A stretch of DNA of 64,000 nucleotides from Novosphingobium sp. ERN07 (GTDB lineage Bacteria; Pseudomonadota; Alphaproteobacteria; Sphingomonadales; Sphingomonadaceae): the NCBI RefSeq assembly GCF_012641335.1, contig NZ_JABAID010000001.1, positions 1 to 64,000 of the forward strand, written 5' to 3'. Positions 7,323-16,984 of this stretch are shown here, in pieces. The stretch's first letter is position 1; each line of letters begins with the position of its first letter. Both the position numbers and the translations under genes were made by a program. The notes under the pieces were generated by a model. The model worked only from the letters and a program-made list of their open reading frames with translations. It was not told where the DNA came from and did not search any database.

Positions 7323-8606
7323 ATGGCGGGAACCATTCCGCCGGCCAGTGGGCAAGGTGCGCGTTTCGGCAGGAAGAAGGGGCAAAGGAAAAGGCCCCGC
7401 AAGCCACGCGGCAATGCGGGGAGCAACCTCCCGCCCGGATCTGCCGGCAAGACGAAACCGCCCGCAGCGCACAGCGCGGGCAGCACCGACACTTGCGTAA
7501 CCGCGCCCGTTGTATCCGTGCCGATAGTATCCGTGCCCGCCCCTGCCCCGCCGCTTGCCGAATCGTCGCGCGCCGCTGGCTGGATCAAGCCACTGCCGCA
7601 CTACCGTCAGGCCTATGCCGCAATCGATCTTGGCACCAACAACTGCCGCCTGCTGATCGCGCGGCCGTCGGGCGAACATTTCGTGGTGATCGATGCGTTC
7701 AGCCGCGTGGTGCGGCTGGGCGAAGGTCTGGCGCAGACCGGTCGGCTTTCCGATGCGGCAATGGACCGCGCGCTGGCCGCGCTGCATGTCTGCGCCGACA
7801 AACTGCGCAAGCGCAACGTCCACCTCGCCCGTTCGGTTGCAACCGAGGCGTGCCGCCGCGCCACAAACGGGCAGCAGTTCATCGACCGCGTGCTGGCGGA
7901 AACCGGCATTCACCTGAATATCATCACGGCGCAGGAAGAGGCGCGGCTGGCTGTGCTGGGCTGTCACATCCTGCTCGAACAGGGCACCGGCCCCGCCATG
8001 ATCTTCGACATCGGCGGCGGATCGACCGAGATGGTTCTGGTGGAAACCGGTGAGACCGTGCCCCGCATCCTTGATTGGCAATCGGTGCCTTGGGGCGTGG
8101 TTTCCCTTACCGAAAGCATCGGCGCGATTGCCGACGATCCACATGCACGCGCCGTCGCCTACGCCGAAATGCGCCGCCGCGTGGACGAAGGCTTTGCCGA
8201 TTTTGCCGAACGAGTCAGCCCGATGCGCAGCGCCGCGCGGGGCGAAGGGCGCATTCGCCTGCTTGGCACCAGCGGCACTGTCACCACGCTGGCCAGCGTC
8301 CATCTGGAACTCCCGCAATATGACCGGCGCGCGGTGGACGGGCTGGTCATGCCTGCGGAATCGATGCGCAGCATCAGCCAGCGTCTTTCGGTAATGACAC
8401 CGGCAGAGCGTGTTGCCCTGCCCTGCATCGGGCGCGAGCGGTCCGATCTGGTCGTGGCAGGCTGCGCAATACTCGAATCGATTCTCGACATCTGGCCCGC
8501 AGACCGGCTTGGCATTGCCGACCGCGGCATTCGCGAAGGTATCTTGCGCAGCCTCATGGCCATCGGCGCAGACCCGCGCGGTCCAAAACGAACGGAAGCA
8601 GCATGA
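7323..8606 (+). CDS. ppx: Exopolyphosphatase / GppA-type phosphatase
   Basis: 427 aa of the Ppx/GppA family, which removes terminal phosphate from polyphosphate or the 5' phosphate of pppGpp. It has the ASKHA-fold signatures: phosphate loop AAIDLGTNNCRLLIA at about 98-112, the EA(C)RRA helix and a second loop IFDIGGGSTEMVLVE at about 222-236, then LLGTSGTVTTLA at about 313. The first 85 residues are low-complexity, basic and proline-rich (KKGQRKRPRKPRG), unlike the compact E. coli enzymes; the true start could be downstream. The next gene, rlmE, overlaps its end by 4 bases, so the two are co-transcribed. Ppx and GppA activities cannot be separated by sequence. Confidence 0.9.
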   Translation: MAGTIPPASGQGARFGRKKGQRKRPRKPRGNAGSNLPPGSAGKTKPPAAHSAGSTDTCVTAPVVSVPIVSVPAPAPPLAESSRAAGWIKPLPHYRQAYAAIDLGTNNCRLLIARPSGEHFVVIDAFSRVVRLGEGLAQTGRLSDAAMDRALAALHVCADKLRKRNVHLARSVATEACRRATNGQQFIDRVLAETGIHLNIITAQEEARLAVLGCHILLEQGTGPAMIFDIGGGSTEMVLVETGETVPRILDWQSVPWGVVSLTESIGAIADDPHARAVAYAEMRRRVDEGFADFAERVSPMRSAARGEGRIRLLGTSGTVTTLASVHLELPQYDRRAVDGLVMPAESMRSISQRLSVMTPAERVALPCIGRERSDLVVAGCAILESILDIWPADRLGIADRGIREGILRSLMAIGADPRGPKRTEAA

Positions 8607-9271
8607 GCCGGTCAGGTAAAAACCCCAACGAGCGCCTGAAAACCGCCAAAGGCCGCAGCGCCTCGTCCGTCCGCTGGCTTTCGCGCCAGTTGAACGATCC
8701 TTACGTCAAGCAGGCGAAGGCCGATGGCTGGCGCAGCCGCGCAGCGTACAAGCTGATCGAACTGGACGAGAAATTCGGCCTGTTGCGCGGATCGAAGCGC
8801 GTGGTCGATCTTGGCATCGCGCCAGGCGGGTGGGCGCAAGTGGTGCGCAAAATGGCCCCGGCCGCAAGTGTCGTCGGCATCGACCTGCTGCCTACGGACC
8901 CGATTGAGGGCGTGACGATCTTCCAGATGGACTTCATGGCAGACGAAGCCCCTCAAGCCCTGCAGGACGCGCTGGACGGCCCGCCAGACCTCGTAATTTC
9001 CGACATGGCCGCCAATACCGTCGGCCACAAGCAAACCGATCACTTGCGCACGATGGGGCTGGTGGAAACGGCGGTGGACTTTGCGGTGCAGACGCTGGCT
9101 CCGGGTGGGGCGTTCGTGGCCAAAGTCTTTGCGGGCGGCACCGACACCGAATTGCTGGGCATCCTGAAGAAGAATTTCACCACGGTGAAACACGCCAAAC
9201 CACCCGCCAGCCGCAAGGATTCATCGGAATGGTATGTCATCGCGCAAGGGTTCAAGGGCCGCGCGGAGTGA
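8603..9271 (+). CDS. rlmE: 23S rRNA 2'-O-ribose U2552 methyltransferase RlmE (FtsJ/RrmJ)
   Basis: 222 aa, the usual size plus a short basic N-terminus. This SAM-dependent enzyme methylates U2552 in the ribosomal A loop and helps late 50S assembly. Conserved parts are visible: SRAAYKLIELDEKF with the first catalytic Lys, the SAM-binding loop VVDLGIAPGGWAQVV, the catalytic Asp in VISDMAANTVGHKQTDHLR, the second Lys in FVAKVFAGG, and the Glu in SSEWYVIA. It starts in an ATGA overlap with ppx. Confidence 0.95.
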   Translation: MSRSGKNPNERLKTAKGRSASSVRWLSRQLNDPYVKQAKADGWRSRAAYKLIELDEKFGLLRGSKRVVDLGIAPGGWAQVVRKMAPAASVVGIDLLPTDPIEGVTIFQMDFMADEAPQALQDALDGPPDLVISDMAANTVGHKQTDHLRTMGLVETAVDFAVQTLAPGGAFVAKVFAGGTDTELLGILKKNFTTVKHAKPPASRKDSSEWYVIAQGFKGRAE

Positions 9272-9393
9272 TGCGTTAACCCGCTCTGCCAGCGCTGTAG
9301 CACATCGGGACTCAGGAAAACTCCTTAGCTGGCAGCAACGTTCGACGTGGTTATCAGCGCGTTAACCCGAACGCTAATTCGAGAACCACACCG

Positions 9394-9834
9394 ATGACTT
9401 TCCGGCGCAACCTGCTGCTCCCTCTCGCTTTCCTCGGCTTCTCCGGCGGGGCTGCGGCGGAAGGGGATGTGGCAAGAGGATGGTCTGCCGACTGGAAAGT
9501 CATCGGCGTGGCGCAAGACCGCACCGAAGTTCTGGTGCGCCCCGAATCGGTCCGCGAATTGCCGCCCAGCACCGAACGGGCCTTCGCCGTCAGGCAGGTC
9601 TGGGCCGGTTTCGATTTCGCCGGAGCCGCAGCGCTCGATACCGGGCGCAAGCTGGTGCTGTTCCGCTATGATTGCACCGGCGAGCGCGTGCTGATCGCAG
9701 CGGCGACAGACTATGCCGTCGATGGCGGCGTGATCGCCCGCAATGCCGTGGACGCGGATCGGGCCGACCGGTACGAACCGGTCGAACCCGAAACGCTGAA
9801 CGCCGCCATCATGGCAGAGGCCTGCCCGGCCTGA
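9394..9834 (+). CDS. Hypothetical exported protein
   Basis: 146 aa with a clear signal peptide (basic MTFRRN, hydrophobic LLLPLAFLGFSGG, cleavage near AAA-EG at about 22). The mature part has a W-KVIGVAQDRTEVLVRPESV opening and a VRQVWAGFDF / VLFRYDC pattern that resembles small periplasmic proteins of the surface-adhesin-E type; this similarity is from memory and weak. It stands alone between rlmE and a convergent oxidoreductase. The 122-bp gap before it contains GCGTTAACCCG at both ends (9273-9283 and 9359-9369). Function unknown. Confidence 0.7.
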   Translation: MTFRRNLLLPLAFLGFSGGAAAEGDVARGWSADWKVIGVAQDRTEVLVRPESVRELPPSTERAFAVRQVWAGFDFAGAAALDTGRKLVLFRYDCTGERVLIAAATDYAVDGGVIARNAVDADRADRYEPVEPETLNAAIMAEACPA

Positions 9835-9836
9835 GA

Positions 9837-10445
9837 TCAATAGGCCGCTGTAAACCGCGCGCGCGAGTGGCGGTGCTGTTCCAGTTCATCGACCATCGCG
9901 ATGGCATAGTCGGCAAAGCTGATGCGGCTTTCGCCCTTCTCGTCCACCACCAGTTGATCGGTGCCCAGCCGGAACGCGCCAGTGCGCGGGCCTTCTTCGA
10001 TAAAGGCGGCGGGCGAAAAGAACGTCCAGTCGATTTCGGTTTCAGCGCGCAGGTCTTTGAGGAAGGCAATGCCGCCAAGGATCGCGGGCTTCCATTCCTC
10101 CGGCAGGTCCATCGCATCGAACAGAATCTTGCCCGATGCAACTTCAAGGCTCGCCGCCCCGCCGGTCACCAACAAACGCGGCACGCCCGCCTCCTTGAGC
10201 GCGGAAAGCAGCGTTTGCGCCTTCACGTCGAAATGCAGCGCACTGATCACCGCATCCACACCCGCGATCAACGACGCCAGCGCTTGCGGATCGGAAGCGT
10301 CCCCCTGAACGGCAGTCACACCCGGCGCGGCGGCGATCGCTTCGGGCTTGCGCGCAATCGCCACCACATCATGCCCCCGTCGCGCCAGTTCGGCAGTGAT
10401 TTCCGACCCAGCCCGACCGCTTGCACCCAGCACTGCAACTTTCAT
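9837..10445 (-). CDS. NAD(P)-binding epimerase-like protein (NmrA/SDR family)
   Basis: 202 aa from ATG 10445 (MKVAVLGASGRAGSEITAEL); an ATG further upstream would run into the neighbouring promoter. The glycine-rich GASGRAGS nucleotide-binding loop lies at residues 7-14. ALVQGDASDP-like and DAVISALH segments and a TGGAASLEV strand are typical of the short atypical SDR group that includes YwnB/YtfG-like quinone or NAD(P)H-binding proteins. There is no YxxxK catalytic pair. It is divergent from an HxlR regulator 55 bp away, a common pairing in which the regulator controls the redox enzyme. Substrate unknown. Confidence 0.85.
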   Translation of the reverse strand: MKVAVLGASGRAGSEITAELARRGHDVVAIARKPEAIAAAPGVTAVQGDASDPQALASLIAGVDAVISALHFDVKAQTLLSALKEAGVPRLLVTGGAASLEVASGKILFDAMDLPEEWKPAILGGIAFLKDLRAETEIDWTFFSPAAFIEEGPRTGAFRLGTDQLVVDEKGESRISFADYAIAMVDELEQHRHSRARFTAAY

Positions 10446-10500
10446 CGTATTCTCCATTGGCGGTTTCCAATGGATACCAAGTGCGCTATCGAAATCACCC

Positions 10501-10932
10501 ATGCAAGAAGGCACGATTTCCATACCTGGTCACCGCGAAGTGACTGCACCAGCCCAAAGCCGCCCGCGCGGCGATGTCTATGCTGCCAATTGCCCCACAC
10601 GGCAGTTGCTTGATCGCATTGCCGACAAGTGGAGCACATTGATCCTGATGCTGCTGGCGGCCGAGGATATGCGCTTCAACGCGCTCAAGCGCCGCATTCA
10701 AGGCGTCAGCCAGAAAATGCTTAGCCAGACCCTGCGTTCGCTGGAACGGGATGGATTGGTAAGCCGCAGCGTGGAGCCGACCGTGCCGGTTACCGTCACA
10801 TATGCGATCACCCCGCTGGGGCGCGGGTTGTTCGGTTCGCTTTCAGCCATGATCGAATGGGCCGAAACCTGCATGATCGAAGTCACGGCCGCGCAACGCG
10901 CTTATGATTTGAAGCAGGCGTCAGCGGGTTAA
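10501..10932 (+). CDS. HxlR-family transcriptional regulator
   Basis: 143 aa. The winged-helix HxlR core is clear: CPTRQLLDRIADKWSTLIL, RFNALKRRIQGVSQKMLSQT, LRSLERDGLVSR and YAITPLGR. The first Cys (in ANCPTRQ) is the redox- or electrophile-sensing cysteine of many family members. The start at ATG 10501 was chosen because the longer upstream frame crosses the divergent gene's promoter and start. It probably regulates the oxidoreductase gene transcribed the other way (10445-9837). Confidence 0.9.
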   Translation: MQEGTISIPGHREVTAPAQSRPRGDVYAANCPTRQLLDRIADKWSTLILMLLAAEDMRFNALKRRIQGVSQKMLSQTLRSLERDGLVSRSVEPTVPVTVTYAITPLGRGLFGSLSAMIEWAETCMIEVTAAQRAYDLKQASAG

Positions 10933-10942
10933 ATTTATACGA

Positions 10943-10977
10943 AAAAGGCGCCGGGAGCGATGCTCCGGGCGCCTTTT
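10943..10977. terminator. Bidirectional rho-independent terminator
   Basis: AAAAGGCGCCGGGAGC, a GAT loop and GCTCCGGGCGCCTTTT form a 16-bp stem with one mismatch. A T run follows on both strands, so it can end both the HxlR transcript and the convergent cytochrome c transcript. Confidence 0.85.
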
Positions 10978-10999
10978 CATTCAGGGCACCTTGCGCGAA

Positions 11000-11626
11000 T
11001 CAGGCACCCGGTGTGGCCTCGCTGGCTGCTGCATCAGGAGCAGCTTCGCTCGCTCCTGCGTCTGCCGGCGCGTCTGCCGCCGGAGCCGCTTCGGCGGCCG
11101 GCAGTGGCAGGTTGGAACCGAGCGAGTTGAGATAGAGGATCACGTTGGCGCGGTCTTCACCCTTGGGCAGACCCGCGAATGACATCTTGGTGCCCGCTGC
11201 GAACGCCTTGGGGTTCTTCAGCCAAGCGTCGAGGTTGGCGAAATCCCAGTTGCCACCGTGGCCAGAAAGATCAGCCGAATAGGCGAAGCCAGCGGCGTGC
11301 TTGCCGATGGGCTTGCCAACGATGCCGAAAAGATTTGGACCGATGCCGCTTGCCCCGCCCTGATCCGCCGTATGGCAGGCCTTACACTTGGCAAATGTTG
11401 CTTCGCCCTTGGCGACGTCGCCAGCAGCAAGGCGATTCGGCAGGGGCAGTTCGGCAGCGCCGCCAGCGCCCGCTTCTTCCTCAACGCCTTCGATGGCATA
11501 TCCCATCTTTTCAGGGCGATGTTCCTTGTCAGCCTGAAAATAATGGCCAGACAGGCTCGAAAGCCCCAGAGCCACGATGCCCCCGAACAAGGCCCATCCG
11601 GCGATGGTATTGAAGCGGTCGTCCAT
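11000..11626 (-). CDS. Membrane-anchored class I cytochrome c (CycM-like)
   Basis: 208 aa. An uncleaved N-terminal membrane helix (FNTIAGWALFGGIVALGLSS) anchors a periplasmic cytochrome c552-type domain. The haem motif CKACH lies at about 81-85, GIGPNLFGIVGKPIG follows, and the distal Met ligand is in TKMSFAGLP at about 148. The C-terminal 35 residues are an Ala/Pro/Glu-rich tail. Anchored cytochromes of this kind shuttle electrons between the bc1 complex and terminal oxidases in alphaproteobacteria. The gene is divergent from pheA, separated by 167 bp. Confidence 0.9.
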   Translation of the reverse strand: MDDRFNTIAGWALFGGIVALGLSSLSGHYFQADKEHRPEKMGYAIEGVEEEAGAGGAAELPLPNRLAAGDVAKGEATFAKCKACHTADQGGASGIGPNLFGIVGKPIGKHAAGFAYSADLSGHGGNWDFANLDAWLKNPKAFAAGTKMSFAGLPKGEDRANVILYLNSLGSNLPLPAAEAAPAADAPADAGASEAAPDAAASEATPGA

Positions 11627-11793
11627 TTAGAAGCCCCATAGGCGCACGCCGACACCTTGCCGACACCCGCGCGAGTTGCCGGACCCTCTAGTAAGCGGCT
11701 TGCCGCAGCGCAAGATGGTTTGACACCCATAAAGCCCACAAAAAAGTGTTGTCGCTTGCCGGAAAACACGCACAAGCCTAACGGACGCGCGTT

Positions 11794-12684
11794 ATGCAGA
11801 GCTATCCCGCCCCCGCACTCGCCCTTGTTGAACAGATGGCCGCCGCCGCCGCCGCCGATCCGACGCGCGCCGTGTCGTTTCAGGGCGCACCGGGGGCCAA
11901 TTCACATCGTGCGGCGATGGAAGCCCTGCCCAATTGCCTGCCACTGCCCTGCTTTTCGTTCGAAGATGCGCTGGATGCGGTAAAGGAAGGGCGTGCCGGA
12001 TGCGCGATCATCCCTATCGAAAATTCGCAGCATGGGCGCGTGGCCGATATCCACTTTCTGCTGCCCGAAAGCGGGCTTTCCATCGTGGGCGAACACTTTC
12101 TTGAAATCCACGCCAGCCTGATGGCGCTGGGCGATGGTCCCTTCACCGCAGCCTACAGCCACCCGCAAGCGCTTGGCCAATCGCGCTTCTATCTGCGCAA
12201 TCTGGGCATCGTGCCAATGAGCTATGCAGATACGGCAGGTGCTGCGGCCTATGTGGCAGAACTTGGCGATCCCACGGTAGCGGCTCTCGCCCCGCGAATC
12301 GCGGCAGACCTCTATGGCCTCAAAGTGATCGAAGACAACGTTGAGGACGCGCACGACAATACCACGCGCTTTGTGATTCTTTCGAAAACCCCGCTCGATC
12401 CAGCAACGATCACCGGCCCGGCGATGACGACTTTCGTCTTCGAAGTGCGCAACATTCCCGCCGCGCTCTACAAGGCGCTGGGCGGCTTTGCCACCAATGG
12501 CGTGAACATGACCAAGCTGGAAAGCTACCAGCGTGGCGCCAGCTTTGCCGCTACCGAGTTCTTCGTCGATATCGTCGGCGCACCGGGCGAACGCGCGGTC
12601 GATCTCGCGTTCGATGAACTGGGCTTCTTCGCCAAGGATCTGCGGATGCTCGGCACTTATCCGATGGAGCGCATCCGAGGCTGA
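11794..12684 (+). CDS. pheA: Prephenate dehydratase
   Basis: 296 aa, a stand-alone prephenate dehydratase with C-terminal ACT domain. It makes phenylpyruvate from prephenate in phenylalanine synthesis. The N-terminal catalytic domain starts at VSFQGAPGANSHRAAMEA and includes GCAIIPIENSQHGRV and the conserved TTRFVILSK segment. The ACT domain (about 210-285) has the ALYKALGGFATNGVNMTKLESYQRG regulatory loop, here ESYQ in place of the usual ESRP. No chorismate mutase domain is present. ATG 11794 gives a normal N-terminus. The next gene starts about 46 bp downstream. Confidence 0.95.
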   Translation: MQSYPAPALALVEQMAAAAAADPTRAVSFQGAPGANSHRAAMEALPNCLPLPCFSFEDALDAVKEGRAGCAIIPIENSQHGRVADIHFLLPESGLSIVGEHFLEIHASLMALGDGPFTAAYSHPQALGQSRFYLRNLGIVPMSYADTAGAAAYVAELGDPTVAALAPRIAADLYGLKVIEDNVEDAHDNTTRFVILSKTPLDPATITGPAMTTFVFEVRNIPAALYKALGGFATNGVNMTKLESYQRGASFAATEFFVDIVGAPGERAVDLAFDELGFFAKDLRMLGTYPMERIRG

Positions 12685-12730
12685 TACAGTTGCGCTTGAA
12701 CCGGTGGGTCGCGCGTGCAAGTTTGCGTGC

Positions 12731-13408
12731 GTGACATTCGGTGCGGCGGCAAATTCGGACACGGCAGTTCCCACTGGCGATGATGCTGCGGCAGCCGAAG
12801 CGGCATGGCGCTCCATGCGCGATTCGGCGGATATCCAGTTCGCGCCGGTGCCCCCCGATCCTCCGAAGCCAACGCCCGAATGGATGAAAGTGCTGGGCGA
12901 ATGGCTGGAATGGCTGCTTTCACCGCTCGGCAATCTGCTTGGCAAAGGCTGGGGCGTGATCGAGATCGTGCTGCTGGTCGGCGCCGGACTTGGCGTGGCA
13001 TGGATCGCATGGGCACTGCTCTGGCCGCTGTGGCGTGATCGCAAGGGCCGCAGCAAAGTCGCCGCGCCTGAATGGACCCCGCCACGCGAAGAAGCGCTGG
13101 CCCTGCTTGAAGATGCCGACAGACTAGCCGCATCGGGCCTTTTTGGAGAAGCCGCGCACCTCCTGCTCCAGCGCAGCGTCGGCCAGATCGCACGCGCGCG
13201 CCCCGATTGGTTGAGACCTGCCAGTACCGCACGCGAAATCAGCGCGATCGAGGGGCTTCCCGGTGAAGCACGCACCGCTTTCGGCACCATCGCCAGCCTC
13301 GTCGAACGCGCACGTTATGCCCTGCGCCCACTGGGCGCCGATGATTGGTCCGCCGCGCGCGGCGCCTATGCTCGCTTCGCGCTCGAATCCTTGGGACCGC
13401 GTAGTTGA
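12731..13408 (+). CDS. DUF4129 domain-containing membrane protein
   Basis: 225 aa from GTG 12731; the upstream open frame overlaps pheA and is not plausible. A single membrane helix (IEIVLLVGAGLGVAWIAWALLWPLW) is followed by a cytoplasmic DUF4129 domain with ALALLEDADRLAASGLFGEAAHLLL and the ALR.LGADDWSAARGAYARFALESL end. It is the first gene of a six-gene overlapping operon ending with an RDD protein. DUF4129 next to DUF4350, MoxR and DUF58 is a widespread membrane and cell-envelope module; its exact job is not known. Confidence 0.85.
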   Translation: MTFGAAANSDTAVPTGDDAAAAEAAWRSMRDSADIQFAPVPPDPPKPTPEWMKVLGEWLEWLLSPLGNLLGKGWGVIEIVLLVGAGLGVAWIAWALLWPLWRDRKGRSKVAAPEWTPPREEALALLEDADRLAASGLFGEAAHLLLQRSVGQIARARPDWLRPASTAREISAIEGLPGEARTAFGTIASLVERARYALRPLGADDWSAARGAYARFALESLGPRS

Positions 13409-14685
13409 GCGCCGCGCCTTCGCCCTTTTCACGCGGCACGGTGATCGGCATGTTGCTGGTCGGCGCACTGGCTTTCGTCGCGCTGCTCTGGTTCCTTGGG
13501 AATAACACCGGCGGCAGCGGCAACGATGGCGGCGCGCATGTCGGCGGCAAGGGGCTGAACGGCTTTGCCGGCCTTGCGCAAATGCTGGAAACCGAAGGGC
13601 TGGACGTGCAGCGCCTGCGCAATCGCAAGACCATAGAAAGCACGCCCGGCCTGCTCATCCTCACTCCGCCCGCCGGGGCTGAGGGGAAGGAAATCTCGAA
13701 GATCGTGGATGCCCGGCGCTATATCGGGCCGACGCTGGTCATCGCGCCCAAATGGTTTGCAACGGCTGTCCAGTCCACCAAGGCAAAACAGGGCTGGGTG
13801 CAAATCCTTTCCACCAACCCGCCCGAATGGCCGGGCTTTGCCGACAATGTAACGGTCGAGATTGGCGACAAGAAATCCACGCCCGCAGGCGGCTGGCGCG
13901 TGGGCGCGCGGCGTGGAAAGCTGCCGGATGACCGTCAGGTGGAATACGGTTCCGGCAAAGGCCTTGTCCCTATCGTCAACGCCGGAAACGGCAAGATCCT
14001 CGCCGCGTGGCTGGATGACGATGGCTATTATCCCGGCCTCAACGCCCTTGCCGGGATCGACCCTGACTATGGCGGAGACGATGAAGACATCTACCCGGTG
14101 GTCATGGTGTTCGAACCGGACCTGATGGACAACTGGGGCCTTGCCGACAAAGCCACCGCCCTGCTGGCCCGCGATCTGGTACTGGCGACGGCAGACAACC
14201 GTTCGCAACCTTTCGCTTTTGACATGACATTCAATGGCTTCGGCGCAAGCCGCAACCTGCTGACGCTGGCGTTCGAACCGCCCTTCCTTGCCGCCACCAT
14301 CTGCCTGCTGCTGGCCGCGCTGGCAGTGGCATGGCGCGCGCTGCATCGTTTTGGCCCGGCCCTGTCGCAGGGGCCGGAAATCGCGTTTGGCAAGGCCGCG
14401 CTGGTGGGCAATGCCGCCGGGCTGATCCGCCGCGCAGGCCGCGTCCACCTCGCCGCCGCGCCCTATGCCGATGCGATGCGGGAAAGGATCGCGCTGGCGC
14501 TGGGATTGCCGCGCGGTCTTTCGCATGACGAGATCGAACGCCTGATCGATGCCGCGCAAGACCGGCGCGGCGTTCCCGGCCCAACATTTTCCAGCGCTGC
14601 CCGCCACTTGCGCGATGCACGCAAGCCGCATGACGTGACCAGACGCGCGCTGGTCCTGCAACAGATCGAAAGGCTTCTGAAGTGA
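13405..14685 (+). CDS. DUF4350 domain-containing membrane protein
   Basis: 426 aa from TTG 13405, which overlaps the previous stop (TTGA). An N-terminal membrane helix ([20 protein letters not shown]) precedes a periplasmic or extracytoplasmic DUF4350 region (about 40-270; [18 protein letters not shown]). A second helix at about 290-315 ([20 protein letters not shown]) leads to a cytoplasmic tail. Members are found with MoxR ATPases; the domain is thought to have a GATase-like fold (family knowledge). It overlaps the MoxR gene by 4 bases. The TTG start rests on the overlap pattern of this operon. Confidence 0.85.
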   Translation: MSAAPSPFSRGTVIGMLLVGALAFVALLWFLGNNTGGSGNDGGAHVGGKGLNGFAGLAQMLETEGLDVQRLRNRKTIESTPGLLILTPPAGAEGKEISKIVDARRYIGPTLVIAPKWFATAVQSTKAKQGWVQILSTNPPEWPGFADNVTVEIGDKKSTPAGGWRVGARRGKLPDDRQVEYGSGKGLVPIVNAGNGKILAAWLDDDGYYPGLNALAGIDPDYGGDDEDIYPVVMVFEPDLMDNWGLADKATALLARDLVLATADNRSQPFAFDMTFNGFGASRNLLTLAFEPPFLAATICLLLAALAVAWRALHRFGPALSQGPEIAFGKAALVGNAAGLIRRAGRVHLAAAPYADAMRERIALALGLPRGLSHDEIERLIDAAQDRRGVPGPTFSSAARHLRDARKPHDVTRRALVLQQIERLLK

Positions 14686-15659
14686 ACCTAGATGCACCTA
14701 ACATGACGCTGGCAGATCTTGGCGCACTGTCAGCCGCCATCCGGGCAGAGGTCGGCAAGGCTGTGGTCGGGCAGGAACAGGTGCTCGATCATCTCCTCGT
14801 CGCGCTCTTCGCAGGCGGGCACGTTCTGCTCGAAGGACCGCCCGGAACCGCCAAGACGTTCCTCGCGCAGACCTTCGCCGCCACGCTGGGTCTGGACTTT
14901 GGCCGCATCCAGTTCACCCCCGATCTGATGCCGGGCGATATCCTCGGCTCCAACCTGTTCAACTTCCAGACCAGCCAGTTCACACTGACGCGCGGCCCGA
15001 TTTTCCACGAGCTGCTGCTGGCCGACGAAATCAACCGCACTCCGCCCAAGACGCAGGCCGCGTTGCTGGAAGCGATGCAGGAACGCCGGGTGACGTTGGA
15101 TGGCGAAGCGCACGCGCTGTCCGACCGTTTCATGGTGGTGGCAACGCAGAACCCCATCGAGAGTCAGGGGGTCTACCCCTTGCCCGAAGCGCAGCTTGAT
15201 CGTTTCCTGTTCAAGCTGCTGGTCGAATACCCCTCCGCCGAGGAAGAAGCCCGCATCGTCACCCGCTATGGCGAAGGGCGCGGCGCGCCAAAGCCTGCGG
15301 ACCTTGGCGTTTTGGCCGTGGCCGATGCCGCGCAGCTCAAGGCAGCGCAGGCGGCGGTCGCTTCGGTCACGATGGCAGAATCGGTGGTCGATTATGTCGT
15401 CCGCCTGATCCGTGCCACGCGCGAAAGCGGCGATCTGGTGGTGGGCGCCAGCCCCCGCGCCGCCGTTGTGCTGGCGGGCGCAGCGCGGGCACGGGCCGCG
15501 TTGGATGGCCGCGAATACGTGATTCCTGATGACGTGAAGGCCCTTGCCACCGCCGTCCTGCGCCACCGCCTGATGCTCAGCCCGGCGGCAGAGATTGAAG
15601 GCAAGCAGGTGGAAGCCATTGTCGCGGCACTTGTTGAGGGCACGGAAGCCCCGCGGTGA
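14682..15659 (+). CDS. MoxR-family AAA+ ATPase
   Basis: 325 aa if started at GTG 14682; an ATG at 14703 (MTLADLGAL) is a good alternative. The first seven codons lie in a dispersed GTGCATCTAG-type repeat, which favours the ATG. The AAA_3 ATPase core is clear: Walker [15 protein letters not shown], Walker [15 protein letters not shown], sensor 1 [20 protein letters not shown], and the C-terminal lid with [17 protein letters not shown]. MoxR ATPases act as chaperones that mature or load partner proteins, usually with the VWA/DUF58 protein encoded next, as here. Confidence 0.95.
   Translation: MNLDAPNMTLADLGALSAAIRAEVGKAVVGQEQVLDHLLVALFAGGHVLLEGPPGTAKTFLAQTFAATLGLDFGRIQFTPDLMPGDILGSNLFNFQTSQFTLTRGPIFHELLLADEINRTPPKTQAALLEAMQERRVTLDGEAHALSDRFMVVATQNPIESQGVYPLPEAQLDRFLFKLLVEYPSAEEEARIVTRYGEGRGAPKPADLGVLAVADAAQLKAAQAAVASVTMAESVVDYVVRLIRATRESGDLVVGASPRAAVVLAGAARARAALDGREYVIPDDVKALATAVLRHRLMLSPAAEIEGKQVEAIVAALVEGTEAPR
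14687..14701 (-). repeat. Dispersed TAGGTGCATCTAGG repeat, copy 1
   Basis: The minus strand reads TTAGGTGCATCTAGG, an exact 15-base match to 46586-46600; 14 bases (TAGGTGCATCTAGG) also occur at 29988-30001. It sits at the junction of the DUF4350 and MoxR genes, inside the coding start if GTG 14682 is used. Confidence 0.6.
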
Positions 15660-16984
15660 CCAAACCGCCTGCCCTCCTGCCCACAGGCCGCGCGGTCCTG
15701 CTGATTGCAGGGCTGGCCCCGGTGGCGTTGCTGCTGGCCGCAGCGGCCCCCGGCGCTTGGATTGCCGCGCCCGCGCTGGGCGGCGCACTGCTGGTGCTGG
15801 TGCTGCTCGACGGGCTGTTCGCCGGATCGCTCGACGATCTGCGCGTGATCGTCCCCGGCGATGCCGAAGTCGGAGAGCCGACACGCCTTACCGTGATGGC
15901 CGATCTTTCGCGCACCGCCCCCCGCGCCCGGCCTGAAGCCGCGCTGGAATGCAATCCGCGCCTCAGCCCCGGCGGGCGCTTCGCCCTGCCGCTGGCGTTC
16001 AGCGATGGTGCGTGGAGCGGCACGACAGACCTCGTGCCCAACCGGCGCGGCACTGGGGCCGTCTCGCGCATATGGCTACGTTGGAGCGGGCCGCTCGGCC
16101 TCGCCCACCGGCAGGTTGCGCGCCCGCTCGACGCCGAAGTGCGCGTGTGGCCGAACATCGCCCCCGTGCGCAGCCCAGCTCTGCAAATCTTTCTGCGCGA
16201 TGCCCAGTTCGGCATGATCGCGCGGCGCATCCGGGGCGAAGGCACCGATTTCGAAGCGCTGGCCGAATACGAACCGGGCATGGACCGCCGCCGCATCGAC
16301 TGGAAAAGCTCGGCCCGCCACGCCCGCCTCTATGCCAAGGAATACGAGGTCGAGCGCAATAACCAGATCGTCTTCGCCTTCGATTGCGGACAGGCGATGT
16401 GCGAACCGATCGAGGACCTGCCCCGCATCGACCGCGCCGTCACCGCCGCGCTGACCACCGCCTATGTCGCCCTGAAAGCGCAGGATCGCGTGGCGCTGTT
16501 CGGCTTTGCCGCGCGGCCAGAAGTCGCCACGCCCTTCGTCACCGACAGCCGCGATTTCGCCCGCCTGCAACGCGCCGCCGCCAAGCTGGATTACCACCCT
16601 GGAGAGCCGAACTTCACGCTCGCCCTGTCTACCTTGGCGGCCCGGCTTCAACGCCGCTCGCTGATCGTGCTGTTCTCAGACTTTGCCGATCCCACCAGCG
16701 CCGAATTGATGGTGGAGAACGTGGGCCGACTGGTAGACAAGCATCTAGTGCTGTTCGTGGTGATGACCGACGCCGAACTGGCCGGGGTCACCACGGCGGA
16801 CGTGACCGACATGCAGAGCGTGGCCGAAGCCGTGACCGCCAGCAGCCTGATCCGCCAGCGCGCCCTTGTCCTGCAACGCCTGCGCCACCTTGGCGTGCGC
16901 GTGCTTGAGGCGCGCCATGACCAGATCGGCACGCGCCTGCTCGACGCCTACCTTGCGATCAAGCGCGAAGGGAGGATCGGGTGA
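15656..16984 (+). CDS. DUF58 domain-containing protein (VWA-like)
   Basis: 442 aa from GTG 15656, overlapping the MoxR stop by 4. Two N-terminal membrane helices ([19 protein letters not shown] and [17 protein letters not shown]) are followed by a beta-rich region and the DUF58 core: [28 protein letters not shown], then a VWA-like start [11 protein letters not shown] and [17 protein letters not shown]. This is the usual partner of the preceding MoxR ATPase. The combination acts in envelope or stress functions in several bacteria; the target in this organism is unknown. Confidence 0.9.
   Translation: MTKPPALLPTGRAVLLIAGLAPVALLLAAAAPGAWIAAPALGGALLVLVLLDGLFAGSLDDLRVIVPGDAEVGEPTRLTVMADLSRTAPRARPEAALECNPRLSPGGRFALPLAFSDGAWSGTTDLVPNRRGTGAVSRIWLRWSGPLGLAHRQVARPLDAEVRVWPNIAPVRSPALQIFLRDAQFGMIARRIRGEGTDFEALAEYEPGMDRRRIDWKSSARHARLYAKEYEVERNNQIVFAFDCGQAMCEPIEDLPRIDRAVTAALTTAYVALKAQDRVALFGFAARPEVATPFVTDSRDFARLQRAAAKLDYHPGEPNFTLALSTLAARLQRRSLIVLFSDFADPTSAELMVENVGRLVDKHLVLFVVMTDAELAGVTTADVTDMQSVAEAVTASSLIRQRALVLQRLRHLGVRVLEARHDQIGTRLLDAYLAIKREGRIG

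Noticed and set aside
7003..7407. 134-codon minus ORF across the tRNA
   Set aside because: It reads through tRNA-Gln and gives the usual spurious tRNA-derived peptide.
13429..14697. 422-codon minus-strand ORF opposite DUF4350
   Set aside because: The DUF4350 gene is tightly placed in an operon; the antisense frame has no support.
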